DNA from: Candidatus Rickettsiella isopodorum
GTDB lineage: Bacteria > Pseudomonadota > Gammaproteobacteria > Diplorickettsiales > Diplorickettsiaceae
Assembly: GCF_001881495.1 (NCBI RefSeq)
Contig: NZ_LUKY01000033.1
Coordinates: forward strand, 519,533-583,532
Direction of reading: 5' to 3'
DNA length: 64,000 bases
Positions 21,711 to 33,123 of this stretch are shown one piece after another. How positions within the stretch are numbered: the stretch's first letter is position 1; each line of letters begins with the position of its first letter. The notes under the pieces are model-generated. The model ran no database searches. It saw only the letters and a list, made by a program, of their open reading frames with translations, and had not been told where the DNA came from. Both the position numbers and the translations under genes were made by a program.

Positions 21711-22427
21711 ATGCAATCAATTTTAATTTTAGGTGCTACTTCTTCCATAGCAAGGGCATGTAGCGAAATTTTTGCTTCAAGACAATGTAAACTTTTCCTT
21801 GCAAGTCGGGATATTCCGGAGCTAGAACGTATAGCTGTCGATCTTAGAATCCGATATAGTATTGATGTTAATTATGCTTTTTTTGACATTACACAACTTC
21901 ATTCGCATGCGAATTTTTTTGAAACGCTTATCGATAAAATGGGTTCAATTGATGGTGTCCTAATGGCGGTAGGTTTGATTGATAAATTAGACTATCAAAA
22001 AGTGATGGCTGCTAATTTTACCGGTCCTATTTCCTTTTTTGAGCTTTATGTTAAATATCTAACTATTCAAAAAAAAGGCTTTATTATTGGATTAAGTTCT
22101 GTAGCAGGAGATCGAGGACGGAAACCTAATTATGTTTATGGTGCTAGCAAAGCAGGGTTGACTACTTATTTACAAGGGTTACGTAATTATTTTTACCCTT
22201 CTAAAATACAAGTATTAACAATCAAGTTAGGGTTAATTGATACCAAAATGGTTTTCGGGGGAAAGTATCCACTTTATTTAGCAGCTAATCCAAAAAAAAC
22301 AGCGATAAAAATTATACGGGCGTTAGATAAGGGTCGGGAGAGCGTGTACATTCCTGGAGTTTGGCGGATTATAATGTTAATTATTCGCTTCATACCAGAA
22401 AAAATTTTTAAGTGCCTAAGTATATAA
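21711..22427 (+). CDS. Short-chain dehydrogenase, DprE2-like
   Basis: Classical SDR of 238 residues: cofactor motif G-A-T-S-S-I-A at 8-14, N-F-T-G near 101, catalytic Ser in L-S-S-V-A-G-D, and Y-G-A-S-K as the active-site Tyr/Lys pair near 143-147. The C-terminal tail, with G-R-E-S-V-Y-I-P-G-V-W and a hydrophobic helix, is characteristic of DprE2-type reductases. These finish the epimerisation started by DprE1. A DprE1-like oxidase ends at position 462 of this window, so the two may act together although they are 21 kb apart. The pairing is inference. Confidence 0.82.
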   Translation: MQSILILGATSSIARACSEIFASRQCKLFLASRDIPELERIAVDLRIRYSIDVNYAFFDITQLHSHANFFETLIDKMGSIDGVLMAVGLIDKLDYQKVMAANFTGPISFFELYVKYLTIQKKGFIIGLSSVAGDRGRKPNYVYGASKAGLTTYLQGLRNYFYPSKIQVLTIKLGLIDTKMVFGGKYPLYLAANPKKTAIKIIRALDKGRESVYIPGVWRIIMLIIRFIPEKIFKCLSI

Positions 22428-22486
22428 TATAAAAAAAATAGTATTCAATTTAAAATCCAAGACCAGATTAAGATTATTTCAATGAC

Positions 22487-25075
22487 TTAAGTGGCAATTA
22501 ACTGGTCAATTTGTTTGGAAACATTTTGATAGTCTAGCATTTGATCAAAATTCAAATAGCGATATAAGTTTTCACTCATAGTGTCAATAAATTTCATTTT
22601 TTCTCTATATTCATCTAAGTTAGGGATATAACCAAGAATTGCTGTTATCGCAGATAACTCAGCAGAAGCTAAAAAAACATTAGCATCTTTTCCCATACGA
22701 TTAGGAAAGTTTCGAGTTGAGGTAGAAACGACAGTAGCACCATCACGTACACGAGCTTGATTACCCATACACAATGAACATCCGGGCATTTCCGTTCGTG
22801 CGCCTACGATGCTATAGGTTGAGTAATAACCTTCTTGCATTAATTGATGGGCATCCATTTTGGTTGGAGGTGCTATCCATAATACGGTGGGTAATCGGTT
22901 GTTAAAATTCTTTAATAAACTTCCAGCGGCACGATAATGACCAATATTAGTCATGCAGGAACCTATGAATACTTCATCGACCTTAGTTTGTGCTACAGCA
23001 GATAAAGGCTTGATATTGTCTGGATCATTAGGACAAGCTAATAAAGGTTCTTTGATCTGATTCAGATCAATTTCGATGATTTCTGCATAGTTTGCATCAA
23101 CATCTGGCTCTAATAATGTAGGTTCTGCTAACCAAGTTTCCATTGCTTCAATTCGACGCTGTAAACTACGAATATCGTGATAACCATTACTGATCATCCA
23201 CTTTAGAAGAGAAATATTAGAGTTTAAATATTCAATGATCGGTTCTTTATTTAAGCGAACAGTACAACCGTTTGCAGAGCGTTCCGCAGATGCATCAGCA
23301 AGTTCAAAAGCTTGTTCAATTTTAAGATTGGGTAAACCTTCAATTTCTAACACACGACCTGAAAAGATATTTTTTTTATTTTTGCTATCTAGAGTGAGTA
23401 AGCCGCGTTGTAAGGCGATATAGGGGATTGCGTTGACTAAATCACGTAATGTGATGGTAGGTTGTATTTCGCCAGTAAACCTAACTAATATTGACTCTGG
23501 CATGGTTAACGGCATCACACCCATAGCGGCTGCAAAAGCAACGATACCTGAGCCACCAGGGAAACTAATACCGATAGGAAAACGCGTATGGGAATCGCCC
23601 CCGGTACCTACCGTATCGGGTAGTAGCATTCGATTAAGCCAAGAATGGATAATTCCATCGCCGGGCCTTAATACAACCCCGCCGCGTGAAGAGAAAAAAT
23701 CTGGCAAGTTATGTTGTGTTTCTATATCAACAGGTTTTGGATAAGCTGCGGTGTGGCAAAAACTTTGCATGACTAGGTCTGCAGAAAATCCAAGACATGC
23801 AAGCTCTTTTAGTTCATCTCTGGTCATGGGTCCTGTAGTATCTTGTGAACCTACGGTTGCCATTTTTGGCTCGCAGTATGTTCCAGGACTAACACCAGGC
23901 AATCCACAGGCTTTACCTACTATTTTTTGGGCTAAGGTAAATCCCTTTCCATTTTGAGGAATAATTTCGGGACGGTTAAATTCCTGGGAAAAGGGATAAG
24001 ACAATGTAGCTCGTACCTTATCGGTCAATGATCGACCAATAATTAAAGGAATTCTGCCACCTGCACGTACGGCATCCATGAGTGTGAAGTTTGGTGTGAA
24101 ATGAACCATTTCTTGACCTTGCTCATTCTCAATTCGTCCCTCGTAAGGATAGATGTGGATAATATTTCCCATGTGAAGCTGACTTACATCCACTTCGATA
24201 GGGAACGCACCAGAGTCTTCAGCTGTTGTACGGAAAATAGGGGCAATTTTTCCACCTAAAATAACGCCACCCCGGTTTTTATTAGGGACAAAAGGGATCC
24301 CATGGCCGATATGCCATAATAAGGAGTTGATAGCGGATTTTCGCGATGAACCGGTACCCACAACATCTCCAACAAATGCGATAGGATGACCTTTAGTTTT
24401 TAGCTGCTTAATGACTTGTAAAGCATCCGGCATACGATTACGAAACATAACTAAGCTGTGTAAAGGGATATCAGGGCGACTCCAGGCTTCAGTTGCGGGA
24501 GAAAGATCATCGGTATTGATCTCTCCAGAAACTTTAAAAACAGATAAAGTAAGCTTATTCGGCACTTTTGGCTTAGTAAGAAACCATTCCGCATTTGCCC
24601 AAGCTTCCACAACTTGATGGGCATAGTGGTTACCTTTTTTAGCTTTAGCTATGACATCATGATAGGCATCAAACATTAATAAGGTATGTGAAAGTTGTTT
24701 TGCTGCTATTTGAGCGATGTCATGTTGTCGATCGAGTAATTCAATTAGAATAGGAACATTATAGCCACCTAACATACTACCTAATAGCTCTATGGCGAGC
24801 ATTGGAGTTATAAAAGGAGAATTAACTTCACCTTTTGCTAAGGCAGCAAGAAAAGCGGCTTTAACATAGGCGGCAGGATCGACTCCAGGTGCAACATGCT
24901 CAGCTAATAACTTGACTAGAAAAGCTGCTTCCTGTGAAAAAGCGGGATTTTGAATTAATTCAATACACGCTGTAACCTGTGTTGCATCAAGCGGAAGAGG
25001 CGGAATACCGAGATCAGCACGTTGCTGACTATGTTCTCGATAAGTTGCTAAAAAACGGGATGGTGATGCAGACAC
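22487..25075 (-). CDS. acnB: Aconitate hydratase B
   Basis: TCA-cycle aconitase of the AcnB type, interconverting citrate and isocitrate; the apo form can bind mRNA in known homologues. The 862 residues compare with 865 in E. coli. The [4Fe-4S] ligands are C707 (G-S-C-M-T-N) and C766/C769 (C-S-L-C-M-G-N). The N-terminal HEAT-like domain and the swivel domain precede the catalytic domains, as in the family. It is divergent from the YggS gene. Confidence 0.98.
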   Translation of the reverse strand: MSASPSRFLATYREHSQQRADLGIPPLPLDATQVTACIELIQNPAFSQEAAFLVKLLAEHVAPGVDPAAYVKAAFLAALAKGEVNSPFITPMLAIELLGSMLGGYNVPILIELLDRQHDIAQIAAKQLSHTLLMFDAYHDVIAKAKKGNHYAHQVVEAWANAEWFLTKPKVPNKLTLSVFKVSGEINTDDLSPATEAWSRPDIPLHSLVMFRNRMPDALQVIKQLKTKGHPIAFVGDVVGTGSSRKSAINSLLWHIGHGIPFVPNKNRGGVILGGKIAPIFRTTAEDSGAFPIEVDVSQLHMGNIIHIYPYEGRIENEQGQEMVHFTPNFTLMDAVRAGGRIPLIIGRSLTDKVRATLSYPFSQEFNRPEIIPQNGKGFTLAQKIVGKACGLPGVSPGTYCEPKMATVGSQDTTGPMTRDELKELACLGFSADLVMQSFCHTAAYPKPVDIETQHNLPDFFSSRGGVVLRPGDGIIHSWLNRMLLPDTVGTGGDSHTRFPIGISFPGGSGIVAFAAAMGVMPLTMPESILVRFTGEIQPTITLRDLVNAIPYIALQRGLLTLDSKNKKNIFSGRVLEIEGLPNLKIEQAFELADASAERSANGCTVRLNKEPIIEYLNSNISLLKWMISNGYHDIRSLQRRIEAMETWLAEPTLLEPDVDANYAEIIEIDLNQIKEPLLACPNDPDNIKPLSAVAQTKVDEVFIGSCMTNIGHYRAAGSLLKNFNNRLPTVLWIAPPTKMDAHQLMQEGYYSTYSIVGARTEMPGCSLCMGNQARVRDGATVVSTSTRNFPNRMGKDANVFLASAELSAITAILGYIPNLDEYREKMKFIDTMSENLYRYLNFDQMLDYQNVSKQIDQLIAT

Positions 25076-25168
25076 AATGACCTCACTTATTGTTTGATAA
25101 TAGGATTATTATACTCTTTTAAATTATCATAAGTAAGTAAAGCACTTATTAAGCGCTCTCCAGAAAAT

Positions 25169-25861
25169 ATGAAAAATGACATTTTTAACCGACTTTTTCA
25201 GCTTAGACAAAAGATAAGAAATGCAGAATGTCGTTTTGGACGAAGCCCCGGTTCAGTGCAATTAATTGCTGTTAGCAAGACCCAAAATGTCGAGGCTATA
25301 AGGGCAGCAATTACTGCTGGGCAGTTTACTTTTGGTGAAAGCTACGTTCAGGAAGCTACGGAAAAAATTCTATGTCTTCAGAATTTAAAGCTAGAATGGC
25401 ATTTTATAGGTAGAATGCAAGCAAATAAAGCAAAATTTATCGCTAATAATTTTTCTTGGATACACAGTCTGGCGGACTTAAGAATGGCGGTAAAATTGAA
25501 TGAGTATCGAAAAGAGGCAAGTTCGACGCCACTTAATGTTTGTATCCAAGTTAATTTACAGAAAGAGGTAAGCAAAGCAGGGGTATATTTAGAACATCTG
25601 GTCTATTTAGCAAAATCAGTTGATAAGCTTCCCTATCTCAATTTACGTGGCTTAATGGCAATTCCAAAACCTGAAAAAGAATTCTCTTGCCAGCGTAAAA
25701 GTTTTAAGGCTTTACGTTTAATCTTAATAAAATTACAAGCATTAGGTTTGCAACTAGATACTTTATCGATGGGTATGTCAGAGGATTTTGAAGCAGCTAT
25801 TGCAGAAGGTGCAACGCATATTCGACTAGGCACAGCAATTTTTGGAAAAAGAAAATTATAA
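25169..25861 (+). CDS. YggS-family PLP homeostasis protein
   Basis: A 230-residue single-domain alanine-racemase-like barrel that binds pyridoxal phosphate. The PLP lysine is K37 in L-I-A-V-S-K-T-Q. Other conserved segments are F-G-E-S-Y-V-Q-E-A, W-H-F-I-G-R-M-Q-A-N-K and L-S-M-G-M-S-E-D-F-E-x-A-I. Members buffer PLP and affect amino-acid and keto-acid balance; no enzymatic reaction is established. It converges on the glycyl-tRNA synthetase with a 4-bp gap. Confidence 0.95.
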   Translation: MKNDIFNRLFQLRQKIRNAECRFGRSPGSVQLIAVSKTQNVEAIRAAITAGQFTFGESYVQEATEKILCLQNLKLEWHFIGRMQANKAKFIANNFSWIHSLADLRMAVKLNEYRKEASSTPLNVCIQVNLQKEVSKAGVYLEHLVYLAKSVDKLPYLNLRGLMAIPKPEKEFSCQRKSFKALRLILIKLQALGLQLDTLSMGMSEDFEAAIAEGATHIRLGTAIFGKRKL

Positions 25862-25865
25862 AATG

Positions 25866-27242
25866 TTATAAAAAGTAATTTTTTATATATTCTTCTAGGT
25901 GAGATAAGTGGATACGTGTTTGTTGCATCGTATCGCGATCACGCACAGTGATCGTATCATGATTTTGAGAATTTTCACTTTTATTTATCGTGTCAAAATC
26001 AACTGTAATACACAACGGAGTTCCTATTTCATCATGACGTCGATAGCTTTTTCCAATATTTCCAGTATCTTCATAGGCAATTCGACCTAATCCTAAAGCT
26101 TGTATGGAACTCTTCAGAGTTTTTGCTTTTTCTACCAACAAACTATCATTGCGTTTCAAAGGGATAATAGCGACTTTGACGGGCGCTAGATGGGGTCTTA
26201 TTTTCAATACTAAACGTTTTTTATCATCTTTTAGAGTTTCTTCTTCGTAAGCTTCTGTAAGTATCGCGAGCACACCTCGATCTAAACCTGCAGAGGGCTC
26301 AATTACGTAAGGTATAAAATGCGAGCCAGGAGGATCCTGAACGGATAGTTTAGCAATGCTTTCCTTGTTAACAGATACTTTGGCATGGATAGTTAATTCA
26401 TTTTGACCTTGTGTGTGCGAACCTAAATCATAATCGGTACGATTAGAGATTCCTTCTAATTCTTCAAAGCCATGAGGAAATTTATAGAGTATATCAACTG
26501 TTGCTTTTGCATAATGAGCCAATTCGGATGTGCTTTGCGTTAACAATTTTAATCTTTCGGTATTTAATCCTTGATTTTTCCACCATACTAAACGAGATTC
26601 CACCCAATATTGATGCCATTTTTCATCTTCACCAGGCTTAACAAAAAATTCAATTTCAAGCTGTTCAAATTCTCTGACTCTAAAAATAAAATTACGTGGT
26701 GTTATTTCGTTTCTAAATGCTTTACCAACTTGCGCTATACCAAAAGGAAGCTTAGGGGACATAGTGTCCATAATATTTTTAAAATTAGTAAATATTCCTT
26801 GAGCAGTTTCAGGGCGTAAATAGGCAAAAGCATCGAGGTCTTCTACAGGCCCCATGGTGGTTTTAAACATCATATTAAAAGCTCTTGGCTCAGTAAGATT
26901 GGTTGAACCACAGGCTTCGCATTTACCGTCTATAAGATGATCCAAGCGCCAACGTTTTTTGCATTGTTTGCAATCGACAAGTAAATCTGCAAACGTACTT
27001 TCATGACCTGAATAATAAAAAATTTTTCTATGGGTTAAAATGGCAGAGTCTAATCCATAGATATCATCACGTTCATAAACATTGGATTTCCACCAGGCAG
27101 TTTTCAAGTTATTTTTTAATTCGACACCTAAGGGGCCATAATCATAGATTCCTTGTAGCCCCCCATAAATTTCAGCATTAGGGAAAATGAATCCTCTGCG
27201 TTTGCATAAAGATACGATTTCTTCTAGATTTTGCGCCACCAT
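25866..27242 (-). CDS. glyQS: Glycine--tRNA ligase, one-chain (alpha2) type
   Basis: Class IIa synthetase charging tRNA-Gly. The protein is a single 458-residue chain: N-terminal [13 protein letters not shown], a zinc-type cluster with C-K-Q-C and C-E-A-C (residues about 90-115), motif 2 with F-R-N-E-I-T-P-R, motif 3 with G-L-D-R-G-V, and a C-terminal anticodon-binding domain. This is the homodimeric form of Firmicutes, archaea and eukaryotes, rather than the alpha2beta2 GlyQ/GlyS form usual in gammaproteobacteria. Confidence 0.94.
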   Translation of the reverse strand: MVAQNLEEIVSLCKRRGFIFPNAEIYGGLQGIYDYGPLGVELKNNLKTAWWKSNVYERDDIYGLDSAILTHRKIFYYSGHESTFADLLVDCKQCKKRWRLDHLIDGKCEACGSTNLTEPRAFNMMFKTTMGPVEDLDAFAYLRPETAQGIFTNFKNIMDTMSPKLPFGIAQVGKAFRNEITPRNFIFRVREFEQLEIEFFVKPGEDEKWHQYWVESRLVWWKNQGLNTERLKLLTQSTSELAHYAKATVDILYKFPHGFEELEGISNRTDYDLGSHTQGQNELTIHAKVSVNKESIAKLSVQDPPGSHFIPYVIEPSAGLDRGVLAILTEAYEEETLKDDKKRLVLKIRPHLAPVKVAIIPLKRNDSLLVEKAKTLKSSIQALGLGRIAYEDTGNIGKSYRRHDEIGTPLCITVDFDTINKSENSQNHDTITVRDRDTMQQTRIHLSHLEEYIKNYFL

Positions 27243-27356
27243 AGTATAATTTCCAAAGCTTGGGTTTTGAAAAGAGGTCTAATAAATTTTCATACCAAGA
27301 ATTATACAACAGGTTTTCATAAAGACAGCGACAAAATTTAGGATAAGCAACGAACT

Positions 27357-27377
27357 AAATCAGCATAAAACTGATTT
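27357..27377. terminator. Stem-loop just past typA
   Basis: AAATCAG and CTGATTT pair exactly around CATAAAA, 1 bp beyond the typA stop on the minus strand. The T-run is on the plus-strand side, and on the minus strand the stem is preceded by A residues but not followed by T. It would terminate plus-strand transcription better than typA transcription. Confidence 0.4.
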
Positions 27378-27378
27378 T

Positions 27379-29193
27379 TTAAACATCCCGCCCCGAACGT
27401 TTACGTTCATGCTCTTTCAAAAACTTTTTACGTAAACGTAAATAATGCGGAGTGACTTCTAATAATTCATCATCAGCGATAAATTCTAATGCTTGTTCTA
27501 ATGAGAAGGTTATTGGAGGCGTCAAAATGATGTTCTCATCAGAGCCTGAGGCTCGGACGTTCGTGAGCTGCTTTCCTTTCACGACATTAACAACTAAGTC
27601 GTTATCACGCGAATGAATACCTACGATCATCCCTTCATAGACATCCGTTTGAGGACCAATTAATAGTTTACCTCGTTCTTGTAAATTGAATAAGGAAAAT
27701 CCAGTCGCTTTACCCACTTGATTGGAGATCATGACACCATTGGCTCTGTTAGCAAGGGTTCCTTTTTTTACTGGACCATAATGATCAAAAACATGGTGCA
27801 TTAGTCCTAAACCAGAAGTAGCGGTTAAAAACTCGGTACGAAAACCAATTAACGCACGAGTGGGTATCTTGTAATCCAACCGGATACGCCCTTTTCCATC
27901 GGATACCATATCGACTAGATCTCCACGTCGGCTACCTAATTTTTCCATAATGTTACCTTGATGTTGTTCTTCCAGATCCACAGTCAAGTTTTCATAGGGC
28001 TCTTTTATTTCACCATCGATTTCTTTTAAAATAACTTCAGGACGAGAGACACCTAGCTCATATCCTTCGCGACGCATCGTTTCAATTAATATCGATAAAT
28101 GTAATTCTCCTCTACCTGAAACGCGAAATCGGTTAGGGTCTTCAGTGTCTTCAACTTTAAGTGCAACATTATGAAGTAGTTCTTTGTCGAGGCGTTCTCT
28201 GATTTGTCTACTAGTAACAAATTTTCCATCTTTCCCTGAAAAAGGTGAGTTATTGACTTGGAAGGTCATACTCATTGTCGGCTCATCAACTGTTAAAGCC
28301 GGTAAGGCCTCTACCAAGTTAGGGTCACATAAAGTGTCAGAGATGTTCAACGTATCAATACCTGTGACGGCGATGATATCACCGGCTTCAGCTTGATCGA
28401 TTTCGATACGTTCCAAGCCTCGATAGCCTAAAATTTGTAATATACGAGCCGATCGAGTTTTTCCTTCTCTGTCTATTAAAACAACAGGCATATTCGCTTT
28501 AGCGCATCCTCTCTGAATACGACCAATACCAATAGTGCCTACATAACTAGAATAGTCCAAGGTGGTAATTTGCATTTGAAAGGGACCTTGGGGGTTAACT
28601 GCGGGTGGTGCGACTTTATTAATAATCGTTTCAAATAAAGGAGCCAGATCGGAACTTGGGTTTTTAAGGTCCAATGTTGCATAACCTTGTAAAGCCGAAG
28701 CATAGATAATAGGGAAATCAAGTTGTTCTTCGGTAGCACCCAATCGATCAAATAGATCAAACACCTGATTAATCACCCAATCAGGCCTAGCGCTGGGCCG
28801 GTCAATTTTATTAACGACAACGATGGGTTTTAAACCTTTAGCAAAGGCTTTTTGGGTAACGAATCGTGTTTGTGGCATTGGGCCATCCACTGCGTCGACG
28901 AGTAGTAAAACCGAATCTACCATAGACAAGATACGTTCGACTTCGCCACCAAAGTCAGCATGCCCGGGCGTATCGACAATATTAATCCGATAACCATGCC
29001 ATTCTATGGAAGTGTTTTTGGCAAGTATAGTAATGCCTCGTTCACGTTCCAGATCGTTACTATCCATAATACGCTCCACTGGAGCCGCTCGACTTGAGAG
29101 AGTCCCAGATTGTTGTAACAATTTATCTACGAGTGTGGTTTTCCCGTGATCAACATGGGCAATTATGGCGATATTACGTATATTTTGGATCAT
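27379..29193 (-). CDS. typA: Ribosome-associated GTPase TypA/BipA
   Basis: Translational GTPase important in ribosome assembly and stress responses. G1 A-H-V-D-H-G-K-T is at residues 12-19, G3 D-T-P-G-H-A-D-F near 75, and G4 N-K-I-D near 127. EF-G-like domains II, III and V follow, and the BipA-specific C-terminal domain is present. The length of 604 is standard. Confidence 0.97.
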   Translation of the reverse strand: MIQNIRNIAIIAHVDHGKTTLVDKLLQQSGTLSSRAAPVERIMDSNDLERERGITILAKNTSIEWHGYRINIVDTPGHADFGGEVERILSMVDSVLLLVDAVDGPMPQTRFVTQKAFAKGLKPIVVVNKIDRPSARPDWVINQVFDLFDRLGATEEQLDFPIIYASALQGYATLDLKNPSSDLAPLFETIINKVAPPAVNPQGPFQMQITTLDYSSYVGTIGIGRIQRGCAKANMPVVLIDREGKTRSARILQILGYRGLERIEIDQAEAGDIIAVTGIDTLNISDTLCDPNLVEALPALTVDEPTMSMTFQVNNSPFSGKDGKFVTSRQIRERLDKELLHNVALKVEDTEDPNRFRVSGRGELHLSILIETMRREGYELGVSRPEVILKEIDGEIKEPYENLTVDLEEQHQGNIMEKLGSRRGDLVDMVSDGKGRIRLDYKIPTRALIGFRTEFLTATSGLGLMHHVFDHYGPVKKGTLANRANGVMISNQVGKATGFSLFNLQERGKLLIGPQTDVYEGMIVGIHSRDNDLVVNVVKGKQLTNVRASGSDENIILTPPITFSLEQALEFIADDELLEVTPHYLRLRKKFLKEHERKRSGRDV

Positions 29194-29236
29194 GATAGTT
29201 TAAGAAGTTAGAAATTAGAGTGTTCAAAAAGAGTGC

Positions 29237-29887
29237 ATGATAACGCAAAGCAAGGCATTTCTGCTAGCGTGTCCTACACTGATAGAAAGGCAATTAATAT
29301 TGAGAGGTTTTATCATGGGAGTGCTTTTATTGCAACCAACTACGACAGCTCAATGGCAGTCTTTAGTGAAGGACGCAGAATCGAGTAGTAATCTGAGGTT
29401 AAATAATGAACTAGAGAGTTATTTGGTTTTTTTATTAGGCTATTATAATCAACGTCCTGATATCGCGAATTCCATTTTAGCGAAAGAATTTCTAACCGGA
29501 ATGACTGAAAAATATGCAAGACAACGAGAGTGTTTGCGTGAGGTAGGAGATAAATGCTTACTATTTGCTGGTTTTTTTCCAGAGCAGGCCGAAAAAAAAC
29601 GGGTCAAAATTAAATATTTTATTGAATTAGGTCAAACAGCCTATATCCAAGTGGCTAGTTTGTCGAAAGCAGGTTCTGCTTCTCTTTATAGTGCGTTAAG
29701 TTATGATTTTATTAGTTTGATGGAAATCTTGCATGCAATTCGTGGCCTCAGCGATCCAATTAATGAATTAACCCCTTTACAAGCTGTTGAATTATGGACT
29801 GATGTTAAAAGTCAGCATGCTTTAGCGGTTTTACGTAGACATATATCCTACCCTGGAGCTTTTACTGAATCACTTCTAAAACATTAG
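29237..29887 (+). CDS. Conserved-looking protein of unknown function
   Basis: I do not recognise this 216-residue protein. It has a hydrophobic N-terminal stretch, no clear transmembrane helix elsewhere, and a mainly helical composition. One cysteine pair (residues about 99 and 108) is notable. A later ATG at 29315 (190 residues) has a better ribosome binding site (GAGAGG, 7 nt upstream) and may be the true start. It is divergent from typA with 43 bp between the starts. Base composition looks like its neighbours, so there is no sign of recent transfer. Confidence 0.7.
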   Translation: MITQSKAFLLACPTLIERQLILRGFIMGVLLLQPTTTAQWQSLVKDAESSSNLRLNNELESYLVFLLGYYNQRPDIANSILAKEFLTGMTEKYARQRECLREVGDKCLLFAGFFPEQAEKKRVKIKYFIELGQTAYIQVASLSKAGSASLYSALSYDFISLMEILHAIRGLSDPINELTPLQAVELWTDVKSQHALAVLRRHISYPGAFTESLLKH

Positions 29888-30092
29888 TCTCAATAGTGTT
29901 GATTATTGAATTCATAAAGCGTTGATAGTTTTTCTAATTGAATTAAGAACAATCATTTTTGTAGATTAGCGGATCTTAGTCTGGATTTCTGAATTATTAA
30001 AAAAGTCATTTTCTTGCCGAAAACAAACTAGCTAGTTAAGATAGATTAACTAAAATAATGAATCTAATGCCAGCTTTTTTCCCAGTATTAAA

Positions 30093-30839
30093 ATGAATGA
30101 AACCTTAACTACAGATTTTGGCTACCAAACTATCCCGGTTAATGAAAAAAATAGCCGGGTGGCCGAGGTTTTTCAGTCAGTAGCTGACAAATATGACCTT
30201 ATGAATGATCTGATGTCATTTGGCCTGCATCGTTTATGGAAAAAATTTGCCGTGCAATTAGCTCAACTTCGTCGCGGGGATAGTGTACTTGATGTGGCAG
30301 GAGGCACGGGTGATTTGGTAAAGGCATTTATTAAACAAATAGGACCCCAAGGTAAGGCTATTTTGTTAGATATAAATGCTTCGATGTTAAATATAGGCCG
30401 AGATCGGCTTCTGAATTTAGGTCTTACAGAAATAAATGTCATCCAAGCTAATGCAGAATATTTACCCTTTACTGAGGCTAGCTTTGATTGTTTAAGTATC
30501 GCTTTTGGATTACGTAATGTAACGAATAAGGAAACGGCACTACAATCAATGTATCAGGTTTTAAAACCCGGTGGACGATTACTCGTTCTAGAATTTTCTA
30601 AACCCATACTGGGTTTTTTACAAACTTTATATCATCGTTATTCTTTCGACTTTTTACCTAAGTTAGGGGAGTGGATTGCTAATGATGAAGCAAGCTATCG
30701 TTATTTGGTTGAATCCATACGCCGTCATCCAGACCAAAAGACACTTCAGAATCTTATTCTAGCGGCAGGATTTGATGAGTGTGAATACTATAATCTCAGT
30801 GGGGGAATAGTTGCATTACATAGAGCGTGGAAATTTTGA
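30093..30839 (+). CDS. ubiE: Ubiquinone/menaquinone C-methyltransferase
   Basis: SAM-dependent C-methyltransferase of ubiquinone biosynthesis. The SAM motif D-V-A-G-G-T-G-D is near residue 68, with the family signature Y-D-L-M-N-D-L-M-S-F-G near 33 and F-G-L-R-N-V-T near 143. The length is 248. It begins a ubiE-ubiJ-ubiB-tatA-like cluster, the conserved order of enteric and related bacteria. Confidence 0.97.
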   Translation: MNETLTTDFGYQTIPVNEKNSRVAEVFQSVADKYDLMNDLMSFGLHRLWKKFAVQLAQLRRGDSVLDVAGGTGDLVKAFIKQIGPQGKAILLDINASMLNIGRDRLLNLGLTEINVIQANAEYLPFTEASFDCLSIAFGLRNVTNKETALQSMYQVLKPGGRLLVLEFSKPILGFLQTLYHRYSFDFLPKLGEWIANDEASYRYLVESIRRHPDQKTLQNLILAAGFDECEYYNLSGGIVALHRAWKF

Positions 30840-31432
30840 TTACCTCCAATATAATATTATCCGCTCAAGAAGTGATACTTAATCGCTATCTTAATCTTGA
30901 TCCTGAGTCTAAAGCGCATTTGCGTAAATTATCAGGTAAAGTAATAAAGGTAGAATGGGCCCCTTTAACCTATTATTGGCTTTTTAAATCTGATTCAATT
31001 TATTTAAGTAAAGATTATAACGGACCTACGGATTTAATATTACGCGGTTCAACGTTTGATTTTTTACGTGTGGCTTTTATAAAAAAAGATAAAGCGCTTA
31101 CAGATATCCCTCTGCAAGTTTTAGGCGATATGGAGTTTGGAAAACAGTTTAAAGAGTTTTTTTCAAATCTAGAAATTGATTATGAAGAACAATTATCAAA
31201 GTTATTGGGTGATGTTACAGCTTACCCAATGATACAAATGCTTAAAATAATACGTTGTTGGACTAGACAAAACATAGAAAATTTAGGAGAAAATTTGACC
31301 AACTATGTCCAGACAGAAATGAATTGGTTAGTATCAGATGAAGAATTACAGCTTTTTTTTTCCGATATTGATGAACTACGTAACGATTGTGCCCGATTAG
31401 AAGCTCGGATAAAAATGTTGGAAAAAAGGTAG
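30827..31432 (+). CDS. ubiJ: Ubiquinone biosynthesis accessory factor UbiJ
   Basis: SCP2-domain lipid-binding protein that helps organise the aerobic ubiquinone complex. The 201 residues have the SCP2-like N-terminal half (D-L-I-L-R-G-S near 65, G-D-M-E-F-G near 100) and a charged coiled-coil-like C-terminus, as in UbiJ. It starts at GTG and overlaps ubiE by 13 bp. Its identity is strongly supported by position between ubiE and ubiB. Confidence 0.9.
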   Translation: MEILITSNIILSAQEVILNRYLNLDPESKAHLRKLSGKVIKVEWAPLTYYWLFKSDSIYLSKDYNGPTDLILRGSTFDFLRVAFIKKDKALTDIPLQVLGDMEFGKQFKEFFSNLEIDYEEQLSKLLGDVTAYPMIQMLKIIRCWTRQNIENLGENLTNYVQTEMNWLVSDEELQLFFSDIDELRNDCARLEARIKMLEKR

Positions 31433-31437
31433 AGTTG

Positions 31438-33099
31438 ATGAAATCAATATCTCGTTTAGTTCGTTTAATGCAGATCAGTTTTATTCTTTTTCGTTATAGT
31501 CTTGATGAATTAGTCTTCTCTCTACATTTATTTCGCCCCTTACGTTTTTTTGTTTATTTAAATCCTTATCGAAGGGTTAATAAAAAAATGCCTAGAGGAG
31601 AAAGAATTCGTCTTGCGTTAGAAGATTTAGGACCAATTTTCGTTAAATTTGGTCAAGCTTTATCGACACGTCGGGATTTTATTCCTATTGATATAGCGGA
31701 TGAATTAGCTAAACTCCAAGATCAAGTGCCTCCTTTTCCTGGAGAGGAAGCAAAATCTATTATAGAAGCCCATATTAAAAAGCCTATTATTGAGGCATTT
31801 TCTGAATTTAACGTTAATCCTTTGGCATCTGCTTCGATTGCTCAGGTTCACGCCGCTAAGTTATTGACAACAGGTCAAGAAGTAGTCGTTAAAGTTTTAC
31901 GACCAGGAATTTATAAAAGAATTAGTCGAGATATTGATTTATTATATGCTTTAGCGGACTTAACTTTACGTTATTGGCGACCTGCTAAGCAACTTAGACC
32001 CCGTGAAATTGTAGCAGAATTTGAAGCGTGTTTAAAAAATGAATTAGATTTATTACGTGAAGGAGCTAACGCCTCTCAGCTGCGTCGTAATTTTTCTAAT
32101 TCTGATTTGCTTTATATTCCACAAGTGCATTGGCCGTATACGTTTCATAAAGTCTTAGTCATGGAGCGCATTTATGGTATTTCAATCTCTGATATTGCGA
32201 CTTTAAAAAAACAAGGAATCAATTTAAAAAAATTAGCTGAAAGAGGCGTTGAAATTTTCTTTACGCAAGTTTTTCGTGATTGCTTTTTTCATGCTGATAT
32301 GCATCCAGGGAATATTTTTGTTTCATCTAAAAATAAGGAAAATCCTCAGTATTTAGGCGTTGATTTCGGAATTATGGGTAGTTTAAGCCCAGATGATCAA
32401 CGTTATCTTGCAGAAAATTTGATGGCTTTTTTTAATAGAGATTATCGTCGCGTCGCACAATTGCATGTTGAATCAGGTTGGGTTGCAGAAAATACAAGAA
32501 TTAATGAATTTGAAGCCGCAATTCGTACTGTATGCGAACCTATTTTTGAAAGACCTTTAAAAGAAATTTCTTTTGGACAGTTGCTTTTACGATTATTTCA
32601 AACGGCTAGACGATTTAATATGGAAGTACAACCGCAATTAATACTATTACAAAAAACGCTGTTTAACGTTGAAGGCTTAGGTAGGCAATTGTATCCAGAT
32701 TTGGATTTATGGAATACGGCCAAGCCTTTTTTAGAGCACTGGTTGCGTAAACAAGTAGGGCCACGGGTTTTTTTTCGAAAAATTCGGGAATATGCACCCT
32801 ATTGGGCAGAAAAATTTCCTGAATTTCCAGATTTAATATATCAAGTAATGCTTGAATTGCGCCATAAAAAGCAGTCCAAATGTTTGCATTGCACCAAAGA
32901 AAAAGAAAAGAAACAAATAAGTAAACGATCTTTTTGGTTTATAGGTTTGGGTATAGCCACTGCTTGTATCGTTTGGGCTTTGTTAGATCTCAGTGCTAAG
33001 GATGTTGCGCAGGTAGCATCTATCTATGTATGGATTTTAGGTTTAGGAGGTTTGGGTTTATTTTTAGGTGCGATGATTAATTTACGAAAATTAAATTAA
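31438..33099 (+). CDS. ubiB: Ubiquinone biosynthesis protein UbiB
   Basis: ABC1/ADCK-family atypical kinase-like ATPase needed for ubiquinone synthesis. The KxGQ motif (F-V-K-F-G-Q) is near residue 63, followed by an Ala-rich A-S-I-A-Q-V-H loop, the H-x-D-x-H-P-G-N catalytic segment and D-F-G metal site, and two C-terminal transmembrane helices. ATG 31438 is chosen because it follows the ubiJ stop by 5 bp; an in-frame start 51 bp upstream would overlap ubiJ. Protein length 553. Confidence 0.96.
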   Translation: MKSISRLVRLMQISFILFRYSLDELVFSLHLFRPLRFFVYLNPYRRVNKKMPRGERIRLALEDLGPIFVKFGQALSTRRDFIPIDIADELAKLQDQVPPFPGEEAKSIIEAHIKKPIIEAFSEFNVNPLASASIAQVHAAKLLTTGQEVVVKVLRPGIYKRISRDIDLLYALADLTLRYWRPAKQLRPREIVAEFEACLKNELDLLREGANASQLRRNFSNSDLLYIPQVHWPYTFHKVLVMERIYGISISDIATLKKQGINLKKLAERGVEIFFTQVFRDCFFHADMHPGNIFVSSKNKENPQYLGVDFGIMGSLSPDDQRYLAENLMAFFNRDYRRVAQLHVESGWVAENTRINEFEAAIRTVCEPIFERPLKEISFGQLLLRLFQTARRFNMEVQPQLILLQKTLFNVEGLGRQLYPDLDLWNTAKPFLEHWLRKQVGPRVFFRKIREYAPYWAEKFPEFPDLIYQVMLELRHKKQSKCLHCTKEKEKKQISKRSFWFIGLGIATACIVWALLDLSAKDVAQVASIYVWILGLGGLGLFLGAMINLRKLN

Positions 33100-33123
33100 T
33101 TTTATTTTAAACACGGAGTGTTT

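Noticed and set aside
23433..23957. Plus-strand frames opposite acnB
   Set aside because: They are antisense to a complete aconitase gene with no independent start signals.
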